64,000 nt of DNA, from contig CM075767.1 in the NCBI GenBank assembly GCA_037974665.1, positions 29,599,498 through 29,663,497 of the forward strand, in the 5' to 3' direction. This DNA is from Ehretia macrophylla (Eukaryota > Streptophyta > Magnoliopsida > Boraginales > Ehretiaceae). Below, piece by piece: positions 22,000 to 34,365 of this stretch (position 1 is its first letter; each line of letters starts with the position of its first letter). The translations under genes were made by a program, and so were the position numbers. The notes beneath the pieces are model-generated. The model did not search any database. It was given only the letters and a program-made list of their open reading frames with translations, and had not been told where the DNA came from.

Positions 22000-24280
22000 T
22001 GTCACGCCCCGACCTGACCCCGCCAAAGGCCAAGCCCGGACCCGACACACGGACGGAGTCTCCTCTGTACCGCGGACGATCCGAAAACCCTAAAATCAAT
22101 ATAATACTTGCGAAAGCTATATAATAATCAAAACAAGCCAACTTTCTTTACAACATACATTTCTTATTAACCAACTTTCCAAACCAAAAATGATATGCAT
22201 ACTACACAAGTACTTATGCCACTAATCAAATCCATTAGCATGCATTTTCTTACTAGTCACAAGAGTATAAGTTACAACATTACATTCTTCCAACTTATAC
22301 AACATAAGACCATAGAGGCCTCAAACTAGAAAATATATACAAGGCTACAAGCCTCAAAATTAAGCGACCTCCACGCAATATACATAACAAGCAAGGTTCG
22401 CACAAAAACTGGTAACCAACCACCAGCAAAGCAGAGAAGTGCTATCACGGAAACACCTCCACCTGCTCCTCCTCCTCAATTACCTCGAGAGGGTCTGCTT
22501 CAACTACTCCTGTAAAAACATATTATAAAGAGGAATGAGCAAAAACTATTGCTCAGCGAGGGCAATTGGTCTCAAGGACGGAGATGAGAGGAGTATGCAA
22601 TGCAATTAGCCAAGCAATACATACAAATCATATAAAGATACAACCAAAGCCAACAATAAAGCAAGGCAAGTATTTAAAGCTGCAAACACTCATTCGAAGG
22701 ATACGATACTCTTTTCACGAGCAACTTTCAAACACGAATTCGATGATGACGCGCCGGCCCAAACCACCTTATAACACCAGTTTGGAATACCCCGGAAGTA
22801 TCCATCAACCTACGACCCAAATCTCCCTGGGAGGCAACCCAAGCGAGAAAGGGAATAGCAGCGGAGCTAGAGCAACCAACACTGGCAACCCAAGGCTACC
22901 CAGAGAGGCTCATCACTCACGCGTGAGACACTATGCAATGCAAGACTCGATACAAGACGATAAACAAGCGATAAAGCCACACGTTGGAGAATAACAAAGT
23001 AGGTTACTCTCGCACGCAATAGCAACAATTTGATAAGCAATTCAATCCAAAACAACTCAAACAAGTATTCCAAGTAATTCTAAGCATTCTATAAGCATAA
23101 AGACAAGAAATCACACAAAAACACAAATCGGCCCCAACTATCAAAACGCTACCATTTCCAAACGAGCTATGAGTTCTGGAAACCGACTTCGCCAACCCTC
23201 CTAGGTCACCATAAGGCACGTCTAAAGACCCCGAAACCTTACTTTAACCTAGAACTCGCGCAAAGCCCCGATTTCCCCCTTTCTCGTTTGAACTACAACT
23301 ATAACAACCAAACACCCAACCAACGTCATAATCGCACCAAAAGTGCTTCCATGGCTTCCCGAAGCAATGCCAACATGCAAAACGAGAAAACGCAAAAGTC
23401 GATCAAAACGACCCCGACTTTTCCAAAGGCATAATTCTCATTTTTTCCACTACGCAACCCAAACAAACCACACATTTTAGCATTCTAGCATACCTAGCAC
23501 GTTTCTACATCAACAGAAAGCATAACAACGCAATTTCAACGTTTCAAGGTTTTACTATTCACAAAACACTATTCATTTCACAATTTAATTTGCAATCACA
23601 ACATTTAATCGCAGAAAACGTTACAAATCTATAAATACATGTTCTACAAATGCCAAGGAACATTCTAGAAGCATCAAATCGCTTTAAATAACGATCTACG
23701 GATAAATCTAAAAATTGACAAAGTTGACATACACAATGTATAAATGCGCAAATAACATGCTTCCCTCACCTTAGGTACTCCTAGTCGCTAGGAAAATAAC
23801 GTTGGTTGCCTCGGAAACCACCCCGCACGAGCTCACGCGAAGATTGATCGTTTGGAAGGTGAAAGGTTTTTTTTTTTTCTTCAAGGAAGCTCTCGGCCTG
23901 CTGCTCTTATTTTGCTGCTGTTTTTTATTTATTTATGCTAAGTTATAAGCTTATAAGGTATTAAATGGTCAAAGTTGGTCAAGGCTAAGTCAAACTACTT
24001 AAGACTTGGTCAAAGGCCCCTATTTTGAGCGTTTTAAAGCCGTTTTAGCCAAGGTAAGATCAATTAAAGCTAGCAACATTTAAAATATAAAATTTAAGTC
24101 ATCTAAATACTAGTTTCACTATTTACTGAGGACTAGAAATCGTTATCTAGCTATCGCTCCTGAAATGCAATGCACGTTGCGTCGGCGAGAAAGTAACAAT
24201 TAATTCACAAAGAATTTAAGGAAATATAATTTTCAAAATAATAAACAAAGAAAATTCACATTCCGGGCTCGGGTATTACA
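22000..24280 (-). repeat. 5' LTR of element A
   Basis: 2281 bp, about 99% like the 3' LTR by eye. The shared module has TGCATTGCATA at 22932-22942 and the hairpin at 22536-22555. It joins 5S spacer directly at 24281. Confidence 0.92.
22536..22555 (-). other. Hairpin in the A-family LTR (right copy)
   Basis: Same 7-bp stem TGAGCAA/TTGCTCA and 6-nt loop as in the left LTR, preceded by CCCTCGC on minus. Confidence 0.75.
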
Positions 24281-24689
24281 GTAGGGCCCCCTAATGTCCC
24301 GCGAGTAAGGTTGTCGTCCTTTTAACAACACACGACGTACGGTCCGGGATGAAAACACCGAGCAAAGTAAGAAAAGTGGCCTAAAACTGATGAAAACGTT
24401 TGATTGTGGACTCCAAAAATGGGCACAGTGAGCAAACTGGCTGCCCCCATCGTAGAGCTCTCAGAGAGCTTTGCAACGGTATGTTGTGCGCCGCGTAACT
24501 CCTTACAGATCAAAAGTTATGGGCACCAGAGCGATGAAGACTAGGTCACAAGCCCTACGCCCTCAGTTTGCCGGCCCAGCCTCCACGTGAAGCGAAGTTG
24601 TCTTGCCCAAGGTGCCGTGGGATTCAATAATAGAAATGTGGTGGATAAAGTATCTTGGCAACCTTAACCTGGGCAAAAAAAATTGAAAA

Positions 24690-24809
24690 GAGGGTGCAAC
24701 ACGAGGACTTTCTAGGGGGTCACCCATCCTAGTACTACTCTCGCCCAAGCACGCTTAACTTCGGAGTTCTAATGGGATCCGGTGCATTAGTGCTGGTATG
24801 ATCGCACCC
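24690..24809 (-). rRNA. 5S: 5S rRNA gene, copy 17
   Basis: 120 nt with about 4 differences, one (RNA nucleotide 97) at the edge of the C box. The A box and intermediate element are intact. Confidence 0.95.
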
Positions 24810-25366
24810 GTCATGTTCAGGGCACAATACCTTTATGTGTTAACGGTTCACAGTCCCAGCCTAGAGAGATGGCCCATTCAAAAGGCCTAATGGGCTTAAC
24901 GACAGCCCATCTGCTTCAACAACGCAGCATCCTCGCAAGACGTGAAATTGACACATTGTAGGGCCCTCTAATATCTCGCAAGTAAGGTTTTCATGCTTTT
25001 AACACCTCACGACGTACGATATGCGACAAAAAAACAGAGCAAAAAAAGAAAAGTTGCCTGAAACTGATGAAAACGTTCGATTTTGGGCTCCAAAAAGGGC
25101 ACAGCGAGCAAGCTCGCTGCCCCATTCCTAGAGTTGTCAGAGAGCTTTGCAACGGTATGTTGTGCGCCGCGTAACTCCTTACGGATCAAAAGTTAAGGGC
25201 ACCGTAGCGACGGAGACCTTGTCACAAGCCTTATGCCCTCGATTAGCGGGCCCAACCTCCACGTGAAGCGAAGATGTCTTGCCCAAGGTGCCGTGCGATT
25301 CGATAATAGAAATGTGGTGGATAAAGTATCTTGGCAACCTAAACCGGATCAAAAAAAATTGAAAAG

Positions 25367-25486
25367 GGGGGTGCAACACGAGGACATCCCAGGGGGTCAC
25401 CCATCCTAGTACTACTCTCGCCCAAGCACGATTAACTTCAAAGTTCTGATGGGATCCGGTGCATTAGTGCTGGTGTGATCACACCC
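25367..25486 (-). rRNA. 5S: 5S rRNA gene, copy 18 (U101 variant)
   Basis: 120 nt with about 6 differences, one inside the A box (shared with copies 20 and 45). Confidence 0.94.
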
Positions 25487-26599
25487 GTCGTGTTGAGGGC
25501 ACAATTCCTTTATGTGTTAACGGTTCACAGTCCCTGCCTAGAGATATGGCCAATTCAAAAGGCCCAATGGGCTTAACGATAACCCATCTGCTTCAACAAC
25601 GTAGCATCGTAGCAAGATGTGATATCGACGTGTTGTAGGGCCCCCTAATGTTCCGCGAGTAAGGTTGTCGTCCTTTTAACAGCACACGACGTACGGTCCG
25701 GGATGAAAAAATAAAGCAAAAGAAGAAAAATGGCCTGAAACTGATGAAAACGTTCGATTTTGGACTCCCAAAATGGGCACAGCGAGCAAGCTGGCTGCCC
25801 CCGTCGTAGAGCTCTCAGAGAGCTTTGCAACGGTATGTTGTGCGCCGCGTAACTCCTTACGAATCAAAAGTTATGGGCACCGTAGCGACGGTGTGAGGCC
25901 TGACCCCGAATTGCGTGCGATACCTCATTTTGCGTGCCCTAACCTAGATTTGCGTGCCATGACCTAGGTTTGAGAATTGTATTTAGTTTTGTGTGTCTTG
26001 CATTGAATTTCGTGCATTCATATAGGGTTACGTGCGTTTACTTGAAAAATGTGCATTCGTCTCGTAGTTCGTGTCCTACCTCGTAGTGCGTGCCTTAGAC
26101 CTAGGAAAGTGTGCCTTCACGCTAACCGAGAAAGCATCTTACACAGAACACTAAACTATAAAACAATCCTACAAAATCCACTATCAATATAATAATCCTA
26201 ATTCAATTCACTAGAAGACAAAAAGTCACCAAAAAACAAAACATTCCTTATTCTTTATGCATTATTCTTTTTGCACTCTCAAGATACAATTAAATAATGC
26301 TTAAAGTTGACAAAAATTCAGCATTCTTTAATGCCTTGGTCGACCATATCAAGCTTTTTTTGCACAAGGTTTGAACAACATAAATTAAATATGCATGCTA
26401 GACAAACTATGACACCAAAATGCATTAAAAAAATGATCAAAAAACCTTCCACTTGCACACTATTCTCGGCCATATCACTTTGGCCATGCTAAGAATTTCA
26501 AATTGAAGCATTTTGATGACACAAATCAGAATTTGGACTGCCCAAGGCTGACCAAACCCTTAAAGCACTTGCAAGCCATCACTTTGCCATATTTTCTTC

Positions 26600-26647
26600 A
26601 TTTCTCTTTCATTTCTCTCTCTCTCCCTCTCATCTCTCTCTTCTCTC
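26600..26647 (+). repeat. CT-rich low-complexity tract
   Basis: A run dominated by CT and CTC inside the C-family LTR. The copy at 56862 has a weaker equivalent near 57570-57650. Confidence 0.7.
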
Positions 26648-28282
26648 GGCCTTAGCTGCACATTACTACCTCCTTGGCTTGTCTTCTTCACCAATTAGCT
26701 GAGCAAGGTCGAACAGCCATCAAGAAAACCAAGCAAGCAAGCTAGAGTTCGAAAAACACTCATGCATGTGCATTAAAGCTTCATTTCGGTCCTAGGTAAG
26801 CTTCTTGACATCCATTTCTTTTCTTCATGTTTTAACCTCATGCATGTGCTAAGAGATTGCTTACTAGGCTAGGAAAAATTGAGAAAAGCTAGTGGGATTT
26901 CGGCTAGGCAAAGGAAAGGAGAAGATTTGAGCTTCAACCAGGTTTTTGGGCATAGTTTGGTTGATTGCAAAGGTGAGGGTTAAAATCTTTTGAAAACTCT
27001 TTGAAATTTCACATGCATGTTCATAAATGTGTATATTTGCTTCTGTACTTGAGTTATGTGGTCGTTCATGAGCTTAAACAACCATGCATGGCAAGAACTT
27101 GGCTTGAAAATGATGCTAGGTAAAGTCGAATTTATGAGACAGCTTTCTGACCAGTCTGTTCGAGGTAATTTTGGCTAAGCAAATGATGTTTAAATTGCGT
27201 AAAAATCACTAGGTGACTATTTTGGACAGTTTTGAACAATTTTAGAAGAAATAGGAAAAGTCAAATTTTGGCTCTAAGGTCCTCAAAATGGCAAAATCAC
27301 GAAAGGTAGCTAAATCTGGAAAAATTTGAGGAAATGAAACAGTTTTGGCAGATGCACTGACTATGTAGAACGAGAGGTTTTTGACCTAGAAAATGACATC
27401 CAAATTGCGTGAAATTTTTTCTGCTGCTAGATTTTTCAGTTGTGGACATTTTTTCCAGAAATAGGCTTAGGCTAAAAATGAACCTAAGGACCTCAAAAAC
27501 ATGAAATATCGAAAGATAGGCAAATCTGGACAGTTTTGTGCAGTTCCACTATTTCGGATATATCTAATGATCCCAAACTCCAATTGATGCAATGTTTGTT
27601 TCTGATTTTAGTTAACTTCTTAAGCTTTAATTTGACATCTTATTCACTGAATTTGGAGATTGTTTGATTATCCGATTGATTGTGAGAAAACAGCCTATTG
27701 CAGTGAGTGTTCCACTTAGCTATGTGCTTGGAAAACTATTGTAACCTCTTTTGTGGCACTAATTGCTTGGAATTGTGGTGTTGGAATATTATGTGGACTG
27801 TTTTGAGCACTTGAGGATGTATGAATTGAATGATGCATGACTTGGGAATGATGTTAAGTTGACTTAGGGTTTTGATCGCACGATTATGCATGAAATAGAA
27901 ACCCTAATGACTAAGTATTCTTGCTAAGTGTTAACCATTGGATATTGTGAGGAAACTGTACGTTGCGTGGGCTGCCCGTAAATGTTTTATAACATCAAGA
28001 GTGATCTTGACCATTGCATGTTGACAAATAAGCTTTTCTTGCATCCGAACCCATGTTGATATCATTGCATGTTGAATAATCTTATCACTTGATTGCGTGG
28101 ACTTTTTAATGAGTTATATGGCCTGTTTTACATGTGTTACATGGCTGCCCATTTAATTTCCATATAACTCTATATGCCTTTCAAGTGAAATTTCCTGTCT
28201 TATCGTGTCCTGCTTGTTTATCTGTCAATGTGCAATCTTATGACTGTCCGGAGGCAACCTACTTTGTTGTCTTCCTTCTGTG

Positions 28283-28316
28283 ATATATATTACTTGTCAT
28301 GAATGTGCATTGCATA
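28283..28316 (+). promoter_or_regulatory. Likely promoter of the C-family LTR
   Basis: TATATATA is followed about 20 bp later by TGCATTGCATA, a motif conserved in all three LTR families. It is inferred to mark the transcript start region; no experimental evidence. Confidence 0.5.
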
Positions 28317-28740
28317 CAAGGTTGCAACCTTTCCTGTCGGCATGGTAGCGATCACGTACGCCGGGCGGCATCGGGCTTGCCAGTGTTACCGTGACCACCA
28401 TGGTCCCATTCCCTCTCTCGCTTGGGGGCTAGACTTCCTTGGAGAGTTGGGTCGTAGGATTTTGGAGTACATCCGGAGTACACCCACCTGGTGTGTTTGG
28501 GGGATGATTTGAAGTCGGCCGCAACAACTGATCCTGGATCTGATCTGAGAGCAAAAGCTCACCGTATCCTTTTTATTATGTGTATAAGTACTCCCGCTTG
28601 GATCCTAGAGAACCTCGGGGAGGAAAGACCGGTATTCCTGTTCTGTACTTGTATTTCTGTTGTATTCATGTTTGAGAAAGGGGTTTTCATAAGTTTAACC
28701 AGAAAATGAGTTTCAAAACTTATTTCTCGTTCCCCCTCGC

Positions 28741-28758
28741 TGAGTTCATAAGGACTCA
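28741..28758 (+). other. Hairpin in the C-family LTR (solo copy)
   Basis: TGAGTTC, loop ATAA, GGACTCA: 7 pairs with one G-U, directly after CCCTCGC. TTTCAG (CAG at 28775-28777) follows, then a short acidic open stretch to TGA at 28837-28839. Confidence 0.72.
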
Positions 28759-28937
28759 CCCTCTTTTATCATTTCAGGTGAAGAAGTACAGGTACAGGAA
28801 CCCGAGCTCAATGTACCTAATGATGAACCCCTGGAGTGATTGCCTGTTATTGTTGTTTTGCTTGAACGTGACTACTTGTGTATTTTGTGCTGCTTGAAGA
28901 CCATTTATCTTATGTTGCTTGTTGTTGCTAATGTAAA

Positions 28938-28962
28938 AGACCCCCGTTGTAATTTGGGGTCT
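28938..28962 (+). other. Second hairpin in the C-family LTR
   Basis: AGACCCC and GGGGTCT pair over an 11-nt loop. It is identical in the other C LTR (59943-59967). It could mark RNA 3'-end formation, which is inference. Confidence 0.55.
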
Positions 28963-29613
28963 AATTTTGGTTTGTACTTATATTAAGTAGACTGATTCTA
29001 GACATACTATGATCGTTTTTGCTTTTGTTATCATTAGTATCTATCATAGGTTATGATGCTAGTTAAGGAATAGGCAAATGAACTTATCCAATCTCAACAG
29101 GTACTCGCTAATAAGCTAAGATCAACAGGTATATTTTGAAACGAGGATAAATGGACAAACGAGACATAGTATCATGCTAGGTTATAAATCAAACGGGACG
29201 TCGAAATAACCAATAGGCAATTCAATTGATGACAAAATAGTAAACTCTAGTCGGGAATGAACTTGAATTGAAAGTTTTAAGGCTGTTAGAAAATTTAGGT
29301 CAAAACAAGAGCCCAATTACAGCCGTTATGCTGCCGAATTTCTGGAAAATTTTGGAGTCCAGAATAAAATGTTAAGTGTTAAACCTCCTAGAATGGTTAA
29401 GAATGTGAAAGGACTTGAATGTTTAGATCACACCCTAGTCTAACCTTTATCGGTCGGGTTGGGGCGTGACAGACGGAGACCTGCTCACAAGCCCTACGCC
29501 CTCGGTTTACGGGCCTAGCCTCCACGTGAAGCGAAGTTGTCTTGCCCAAGGTGCCGTGGGATTCGATAATAGAAATGTGGTGGATAAAGTATCTTGGCAA
29601 CCCAAACTGGAGC

Positions 29614-29629
29614 AAAAAAAATTGAAAAG
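29614..29629 (-). terminator. Pol III terminator (representative, copy 19)
   Basis: Directly after the 120-nt gene the minus strand has TTTT, CAA and then a run of eight T's. Nearly every unit has this arrangement, with 6-9 T's in the second run; a few have a C or G in the run (for example CAAAAACAATTG on the plus strand in copies 36-38). Confidence 0.85.
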
Positions 29630-29749
29630 GGGGGTGCAACACGAGGACATCCCAGGGGGTCACCCAGCCTAGTACTACTCTCGCCCAAGCACGCTTAACT
29701 TCGGAGTTCTGATGGGATCCGATGCATTAGTGCTGGTATGATCGCACCC
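29630..29749 (-). rRNA. 5S: 5S rRNA gene, copy 19 (U101 variant)
   Basis: 120 nt with 3 differences, the best-preserved U101 copy: besides U101 only RNA nucleotides 83 and 28 differ. The A box and intermediate element are intact. Confidence 0.96.
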
Positions 29750-29778
29750 GTCATGTTGAGGGCACAATTCCTTTATGT
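29750..29778 (-). promoter_or_regulatory. External 5S promoter (representative, copy 19)
   Basis: Relative to the transcript start there is C at -1, GC at -14/-13 and a TATA-like ACATAAAGG at -29 to -21. The other spacer type has AAATAAAGG. These are the positions known to matter for plant 5S transcription, together with the internal boxes. Confidence 0.8.
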
Positions 29779-30306
29779 GTTAACGGTTCACAGTCCCAGC
29801 CTAGAGAGATGGCCCATTCAAAAGGCCCAATGGGCTTAACAACAACCCATCTGCTTCAACAACGCAGCATCCTCGCAAGACGTGAAATCGACACGTTGTA
29901 GGGCCCTCTAATGTCCTATGAGTAAGGTTGTCGTGCTTTTAACAACTCACGACGTACGATCTAGGAAGAAGAAACATAGCAAAAAAAGAAAAGTGGCCTG
30001 AAACTGATGAAAATGTTCCATTTTGGGCTCCAAAAAGGGCACAGCGAGCAAGCTCGCTACCCCATTCGTAGAGCTATCGGAGAGCTTTGCAACGGTATGT
30101 TGTGCGCCGCGTAACTCCTTACGGATCAAAAGTTAAGGGCACCGGAGCGACGGAGACCTGGTCACAAGCCCTACGCCCTCGATTAGCAGTCCCAGCCTCC
30201 ACGTGTAGCGAAGTTGTCTTGCCCAAGGTGCCGTGGGATTCGATAATAGAAATGTGGTGGATAAAGTATCTTGGCAACCCAAACCGGAGCAAAAAAAATT
30301 GAAAAG

Positions 30307-30426
30307 GGGGGTGCAACACTAGGACATCCCAGGGGTTCACCCATCCTAGTACTACTCTCGCCCAAGCATGATTAACTTCGGAGTTCTGATGGGATCCGGT
30401 GCCTTAGCGCTGGTATGATTGCACCC
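30307..30426 (-). rRNA. 5S: 5S rRNA gene, copy 20 (U101 variant)
   Basis: 120 nt with about 8 differences. Two fall in the A box. Confidence 0.93.
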
Positions 30427-30983
30427 GTCATGTTGAGGGCACAATTCCTTTATGTGTTAACGGTTCACAGTCCCATCCTAGAGATATGGCCAATTCAAAA
30501 GGCCCAATGGGATTAACGATAACTCATCTGCTTCAACAACGTAGCATCCTAGCAAGATGTGATATCAACACATTGTAGGGCCCCCTAATGTCCCGCGAGT
30601 AAGGTTGTCGTCCTTTCAACAGCACACGACGTACGGTCCGGGATGAAAAAACAGAGCAAAAGAAGAAAAGTGGCCTGAAATTGATGAAAACGTTCGATTT
30701 TGGGTTCCAAAAATGGGCACAGTGAGCAAGCTGGCTACCCCCGTCGTAGAGCTCTCAGAGAGCTTTGCAACAGTATGTTGTGCGCTGCATAACTCCTTAC
30801 GGATAAAAAGTTATGGGCACCAGAGCGACGGAGACCTGGTCACAAGCCCTACACCCTCGGTTTGCCGGCCCAGCCTGCACGTGAAGCGAAGTTGCCATGC
30901 CCAAGGTACCGTGGGATTCGATAATAAAAATGTGGTGGATAAAGTATTTTGGCAACCTTAACCAGGGCAAAAAAAATTGAAAA

Positions 30984-31103
30984 GAGCGTGCAACACGAGG
31001 ACTTCCCAGGGGGTCAACCATCCTAGTACTACTCTCGCCCAAGCACGCTTAACTTCGGAGTTCTGATTGGATCCAGTGCATTAGTGCTGGTATGATCGCT
31101 CCC
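30984..31103 (-). rRNA. 5S: 5S rRNA gene, copy 21
   Basis: 120 nt with about 6 differences, including RNA nucleotide 4. A box intact. Confidence 0.94.
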
Positions 31104-31660
31104 GTCATGTTGAGGGCACAATTCCTTTATTTGTTAACGGTTCACAGTCCCATCCTAGAGAGATGGCCCATTCAAAAGGCCCAATGGGCTTAACGACAAC
31201 TCATCCGCTTCAACAACGCAGCATCCTCGCAAGATGTGATATCGATGCGTTGTAGGGCCCTCCAATGTCCCGTGAGTAAGGTTGTCGTCCTTTTTACAGC
31301 TCACGACGAACGATCCAGGACGAAAAAGCAGAGTAAACGAAGAAAAGTGTCCTAAAACTGATGAAAACGTTCGGTTTTGGGCTCCAAAAATGGGCACAGT
31401 GAGCAAGCTGGCTGCCCCCATCGTAGAGCTCTCAGAGAGCTTTGAAATGGTATGCTGCGCGCCACGTAACTCCTTACGGATCAAAATTTATTGGCACCGG
31501 AGCGACGGAGACCTAGTAACAAGCCCTACTCCCTCGATTTGCGGGCCCAGCCTCTACGTGAAGTGAAGTTGTCTTGCCTAATGTTCTGTGGGATTCGGTA
31601 ATAGAAATTTGGTGGATAAAGTATCTTGGAATCCCTAAACAGGGCAAAAAAATTTGAAAA

Positions 31661-31779
31661 AAGGGTGCAACACAAGGACTTCCCAAGGGGTCACCATCCT
31701 AGTACTACTCTCGCCCAAGCACGCTTAACTTCAGAGTTCTGATGGGATCCGGTGCATTAGTGTTGGTATGATCGCACCC
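31661..31779 (-). rRNA. 5S: 5S rRNA gene, copy 22 (119 nt)
   Basis: One base is missing in the C box (GGGTCACCATCC), plus about 6 substitutions. Copy 23 shares the deletion. Confidence 0.92.
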
Positions 31780-32336
31780 GTCATGTTGAGGGCACAATTC
31801 CTTTATTTGTTAACGTTTCACAGTCCCATCCTAGAGAGATGGCCCATTCAAAAGGCCCAATGGGCTTAACGACAACCCATCCGCTTCAACAACGCAGCAT
31901 CCTCGCAAGACGTGATATCAACACATTGTAGGGCCTTTTAATATCCCGCGAGTAAGGTTTTCGTCCTTTTAACAGCTCACGGCGTATGATCCGGGACGAA
32001 AAAACAGAGCAAAAGAGGAAAAGTGGCCTGAAACTGATGAAAACGTTCAATTTTGGGCTCCAAAAACTGGCACAGCGAGCAAGCTGGCTGCCCCCATCGT
32101 AGAGCTCTCAGAGAGCTTTGCAACGGTATGCTTTGCACCGCGTAACTCTTTACGGATCAAAAGTTATGGACACCGTAGCGACGGAGACATGGTCACAAGT
32201 CCTACGCCCTTAGTTTGCGTGCCCAGCCTCTACGTGAAGTGAAGTTGTCTTGCCCAATGTTCTGTGGGATTCGGTAATAGAAATTTGGTGGATAAAGTAT
32301 CTTGGAAACCCTAACCAGGGCAAAAAAAATTGAAAA

Positions 32337-32455
32337 GGTGGTGCAACACGAGGACTTCCCAATGGGTCACCATCCTAGTACTACTCTCGCCCAAGCACGC
32401 TTAACTTCGGAGTTCTGATGGGATCCGGTGCATTAGTGATGGTACGATCGCACCT
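32337..32455 (-). rRNA. 5S: 5S rRNA gene, copy 23 (119 nt)
   Basis: Same C box deletion as copy 22, plus about 6 substitutions. The A box is intact. Confidence 0.92.
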
Positions 32456-33013
32456 GTCATGTTGAGGGCACAATTCCTTTATTTGTTAACGGTTCACAGT
32501 CCCATCCTAGAGAGATGGCCCATTCAAAAGGCCCAATGGGCTTAACGACAACCCATCCGCTTAAAAAACGTAGCATTCTCGCAAGACGTGATATTGACGC
32601 GTTGTAGGGCCCTCTAATGTCCCGCGAGTAAGGTTGTTGACCATTTAACACCTCTCGACATATGATTCGGGATGAAAAAACAGAGCAAAAGAAGAAAAGT
32701 TGTCTGAAACTGATGAAAACGTTCGATTTTGGGATCCAAAAATGGGCACAGCGGGCAAGCTGGCTGCCCCCGTCGTAGAGCTCACAGAGAGCCTTTCAAC
32801 GGTATCTTTTGCGCTGTGTAACTCCTTACGGATAAAAAGTTATGGGCACCAGATCGACGGAGACCTGGTCACAAGCCCTACGCCCTCGGTTTGCGGGCCC
32901 AGCCTCCACGTGAAGCGAAGTTGTCTTGCCGAAGGTGCCGTGGGATTTGATAATACAAATGTGGTGGATAAAGTATCTTGGCAACCCAATCCGGAGCAAA
33001 AAAAATTGAAAAG

Positions 33014-33133
33014 GGGGGTACAATACGAGGATATCCTAGGGGGTCACCCATCCGAGTACTACTCTCGCCCAAGCACGCTTAACTTCGGAGTTCTGATAGG
33101 ATCCGGTGCATTAGTACTAGTATGATCGCACCC
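33014..33133 (-). rRNA. 5S: 5S rRNA gene, copy 24 (U101 variant)
   Basis: 120 nt with about 9 differences, two near the 3' end of the RNA and one at the C box edge. Confidence 0.92.
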
Positions 33134-33688
33134 ATCATATTGAGGGCACAATTCATTTATGTGTTAACAGTTCACAGTCCCAGCCTAGAAAGATGCCCAA
33201 TTCAAAAGGCCCAATGGGCTTAACGAGAACCCATCTGCTTCAACAACGCAGCATCCTAGCAAGACGTGATATCGACGCGTTGTAGGGCCGCCTAATGTCT
33301 CGCGAGTAAGATTGTCGTCCTTTTAACAGCTCACGACGTACGATCCGGGACAAAAAAATAGAGCAAAAGAAGAAAAGTGGCCTGAAACTGATAAAAACGT
33401 TCGATTTTGGGCTCTAAAAATGGGCACAGCGTGCAAGCTGGCTGCCCCTATCATTGAGCTCTCAGAGAGCTATGTAACGGTATGCTGTGCACCGCGTAAC
33501 TCTTTACGGATCAAAAGTTATGGGCACCGGTGCGACGGACACCTGGTCAAAAGCCCTACGCCTTCGGTTCGCGGGCTCAACCTCTACGTGAAGTGAAGTT
33601 GTCTTACCCAATGTTCCGTGGGATTCGGTAATAGAAATTTGGTGGATAAAGTGTCTTGGCAACCTTAACCAGGGCAAAAAAATTGAAA

Positions 33689-33808
33689 AGAGGTGCAACA
33701 CGAGGACTTCCCAAGGGGTCACCCATCCTAGTATTACTCTCGCCAATGCACGCTTAACTTCGGAGTTCTGATGGGATCCGGTGCATTAGTGATGGTATGA
33801 TCGCACCC
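33689..33808 (-). rRNA. 5S: 5S rRNA gene, copy 25
   Basis: 120 nt with about 7 differences, two next to or in the A box. Confidence 0.93.
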
Positions 33809-34365
33809 GTCATGTTGAGGGCACAATTCCTTTATTTGTTAACGGTTCACAGTCCCATCCTAGAGATTTGGCCCATTCAAAAGGCCCAATGGGCTTAACG
33901 ACATCCCATCTGCTTCAACAACGCAGCATCCTCGCAAGACGTGATATCTACGCGTTATAGGGCCCACTAATGTCCCTGGAGTCAGGTTTTCGTCCTTTTA
34001 ACAGCTTACGACGTAGAATCCAAGATGAATAAATAGAGCAAAAGAAGAAAAGAGGCCTGAAACTGATGAAAACGTTCTATTTTCGGCTCCAAAAATGGGC
34101 AAAGTGAGCAAGCTGGCTGCCCCCGTCATAGAGCTCTCAGAGAGCTTTGCAACGGTATGCTGTGTGCCACGTAACTCCTTACGGATCAAAAGTTATGGGC
34201 ACCAAAGCGACGGAGACCTGGTCACAAGCCCTACGCCCTCGGTTTGCGGGCCTAGCCTCTACTTGAAGCGAAGTTGTCTTGCCCAATGTTCCATGGGATT
34301 CGGTAATAGAAATTTGGTGGATAAAGTATCTTGGCAACCCTAACCAGGGTAAAAAAATTGAAAAA

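Larger units (their letters stand above)
11637..24280 (-). mobile_element. LTR retrotransposon complex, family A (Ty3/gypsy, Tekay/Del-like)
   Basis: Read on the minus strand: 5' LTR 24280-22000, primer-binding site, leader, gag, protease, RT, RNase H, integrase with chromodomain, purine tract, 3' LTR 14075-11797, and then a further 160 bp of leader. A B-family solo LTR with its own TRIM insertion interrupts pol. The two LTRs start TGTAATACCC, end GGGGCGTGACA and differ at roughly 25-30 places in 2.28 kb by eye, mostly transitions, so insertion was fairly recent. No 5-bp target duplication can be seen, because the left edge is leader and not LTR. Long LTRs, pol order and a C-terminal chromodomain fit the Tekay/Del clade; the clade is inferred. 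Confidence 0.88.
24281..25891 (-). repeat. 5S rDNA tandem array, block 2
   Basis: Two complete 5S units and spacer between element A and the C-family solo LTR. Gene spacing is 677 bp. Spacer resumes at GTAGGGCCCC, about 410 bp left of the next gene, while the left side of element A stopped about 187 bp before the expected next gene. About 223 bp of spacer are thus present on both sides of the element. Confidence 0.93.
25892..29471 (+). mobile_element. Solo LTR, family C
   Basis: 3580 bp from TGTGAGGCCTGACC to GGGGCGTGACA, with a perfect 5-bp duplication GACGG at 25887-25891 and 29472-29476. Without the LTR and one target copy the flanking 5S genes are 678 bp apart, the normal period. It matches the 5' LTR of the element at 56862 through its length. 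It has no gene. TATATATA at 28283-28290 lies just before TGCATTGCATA (28306-28316), a plausible promoter and start; the GC-rich block (about 28340-28490) and hairpin follow. Confidence 0.93.

Noticed and set aside
12363..23219. Frames of 60-140 codons inside the A and B LTRs (for example at 12363 and 22566)
   Set aside because: The 142-codon frame at 22566 is cut to 74 codons in the other LTR copy (12363) by one small difference; composition is that of noncoding LTR.
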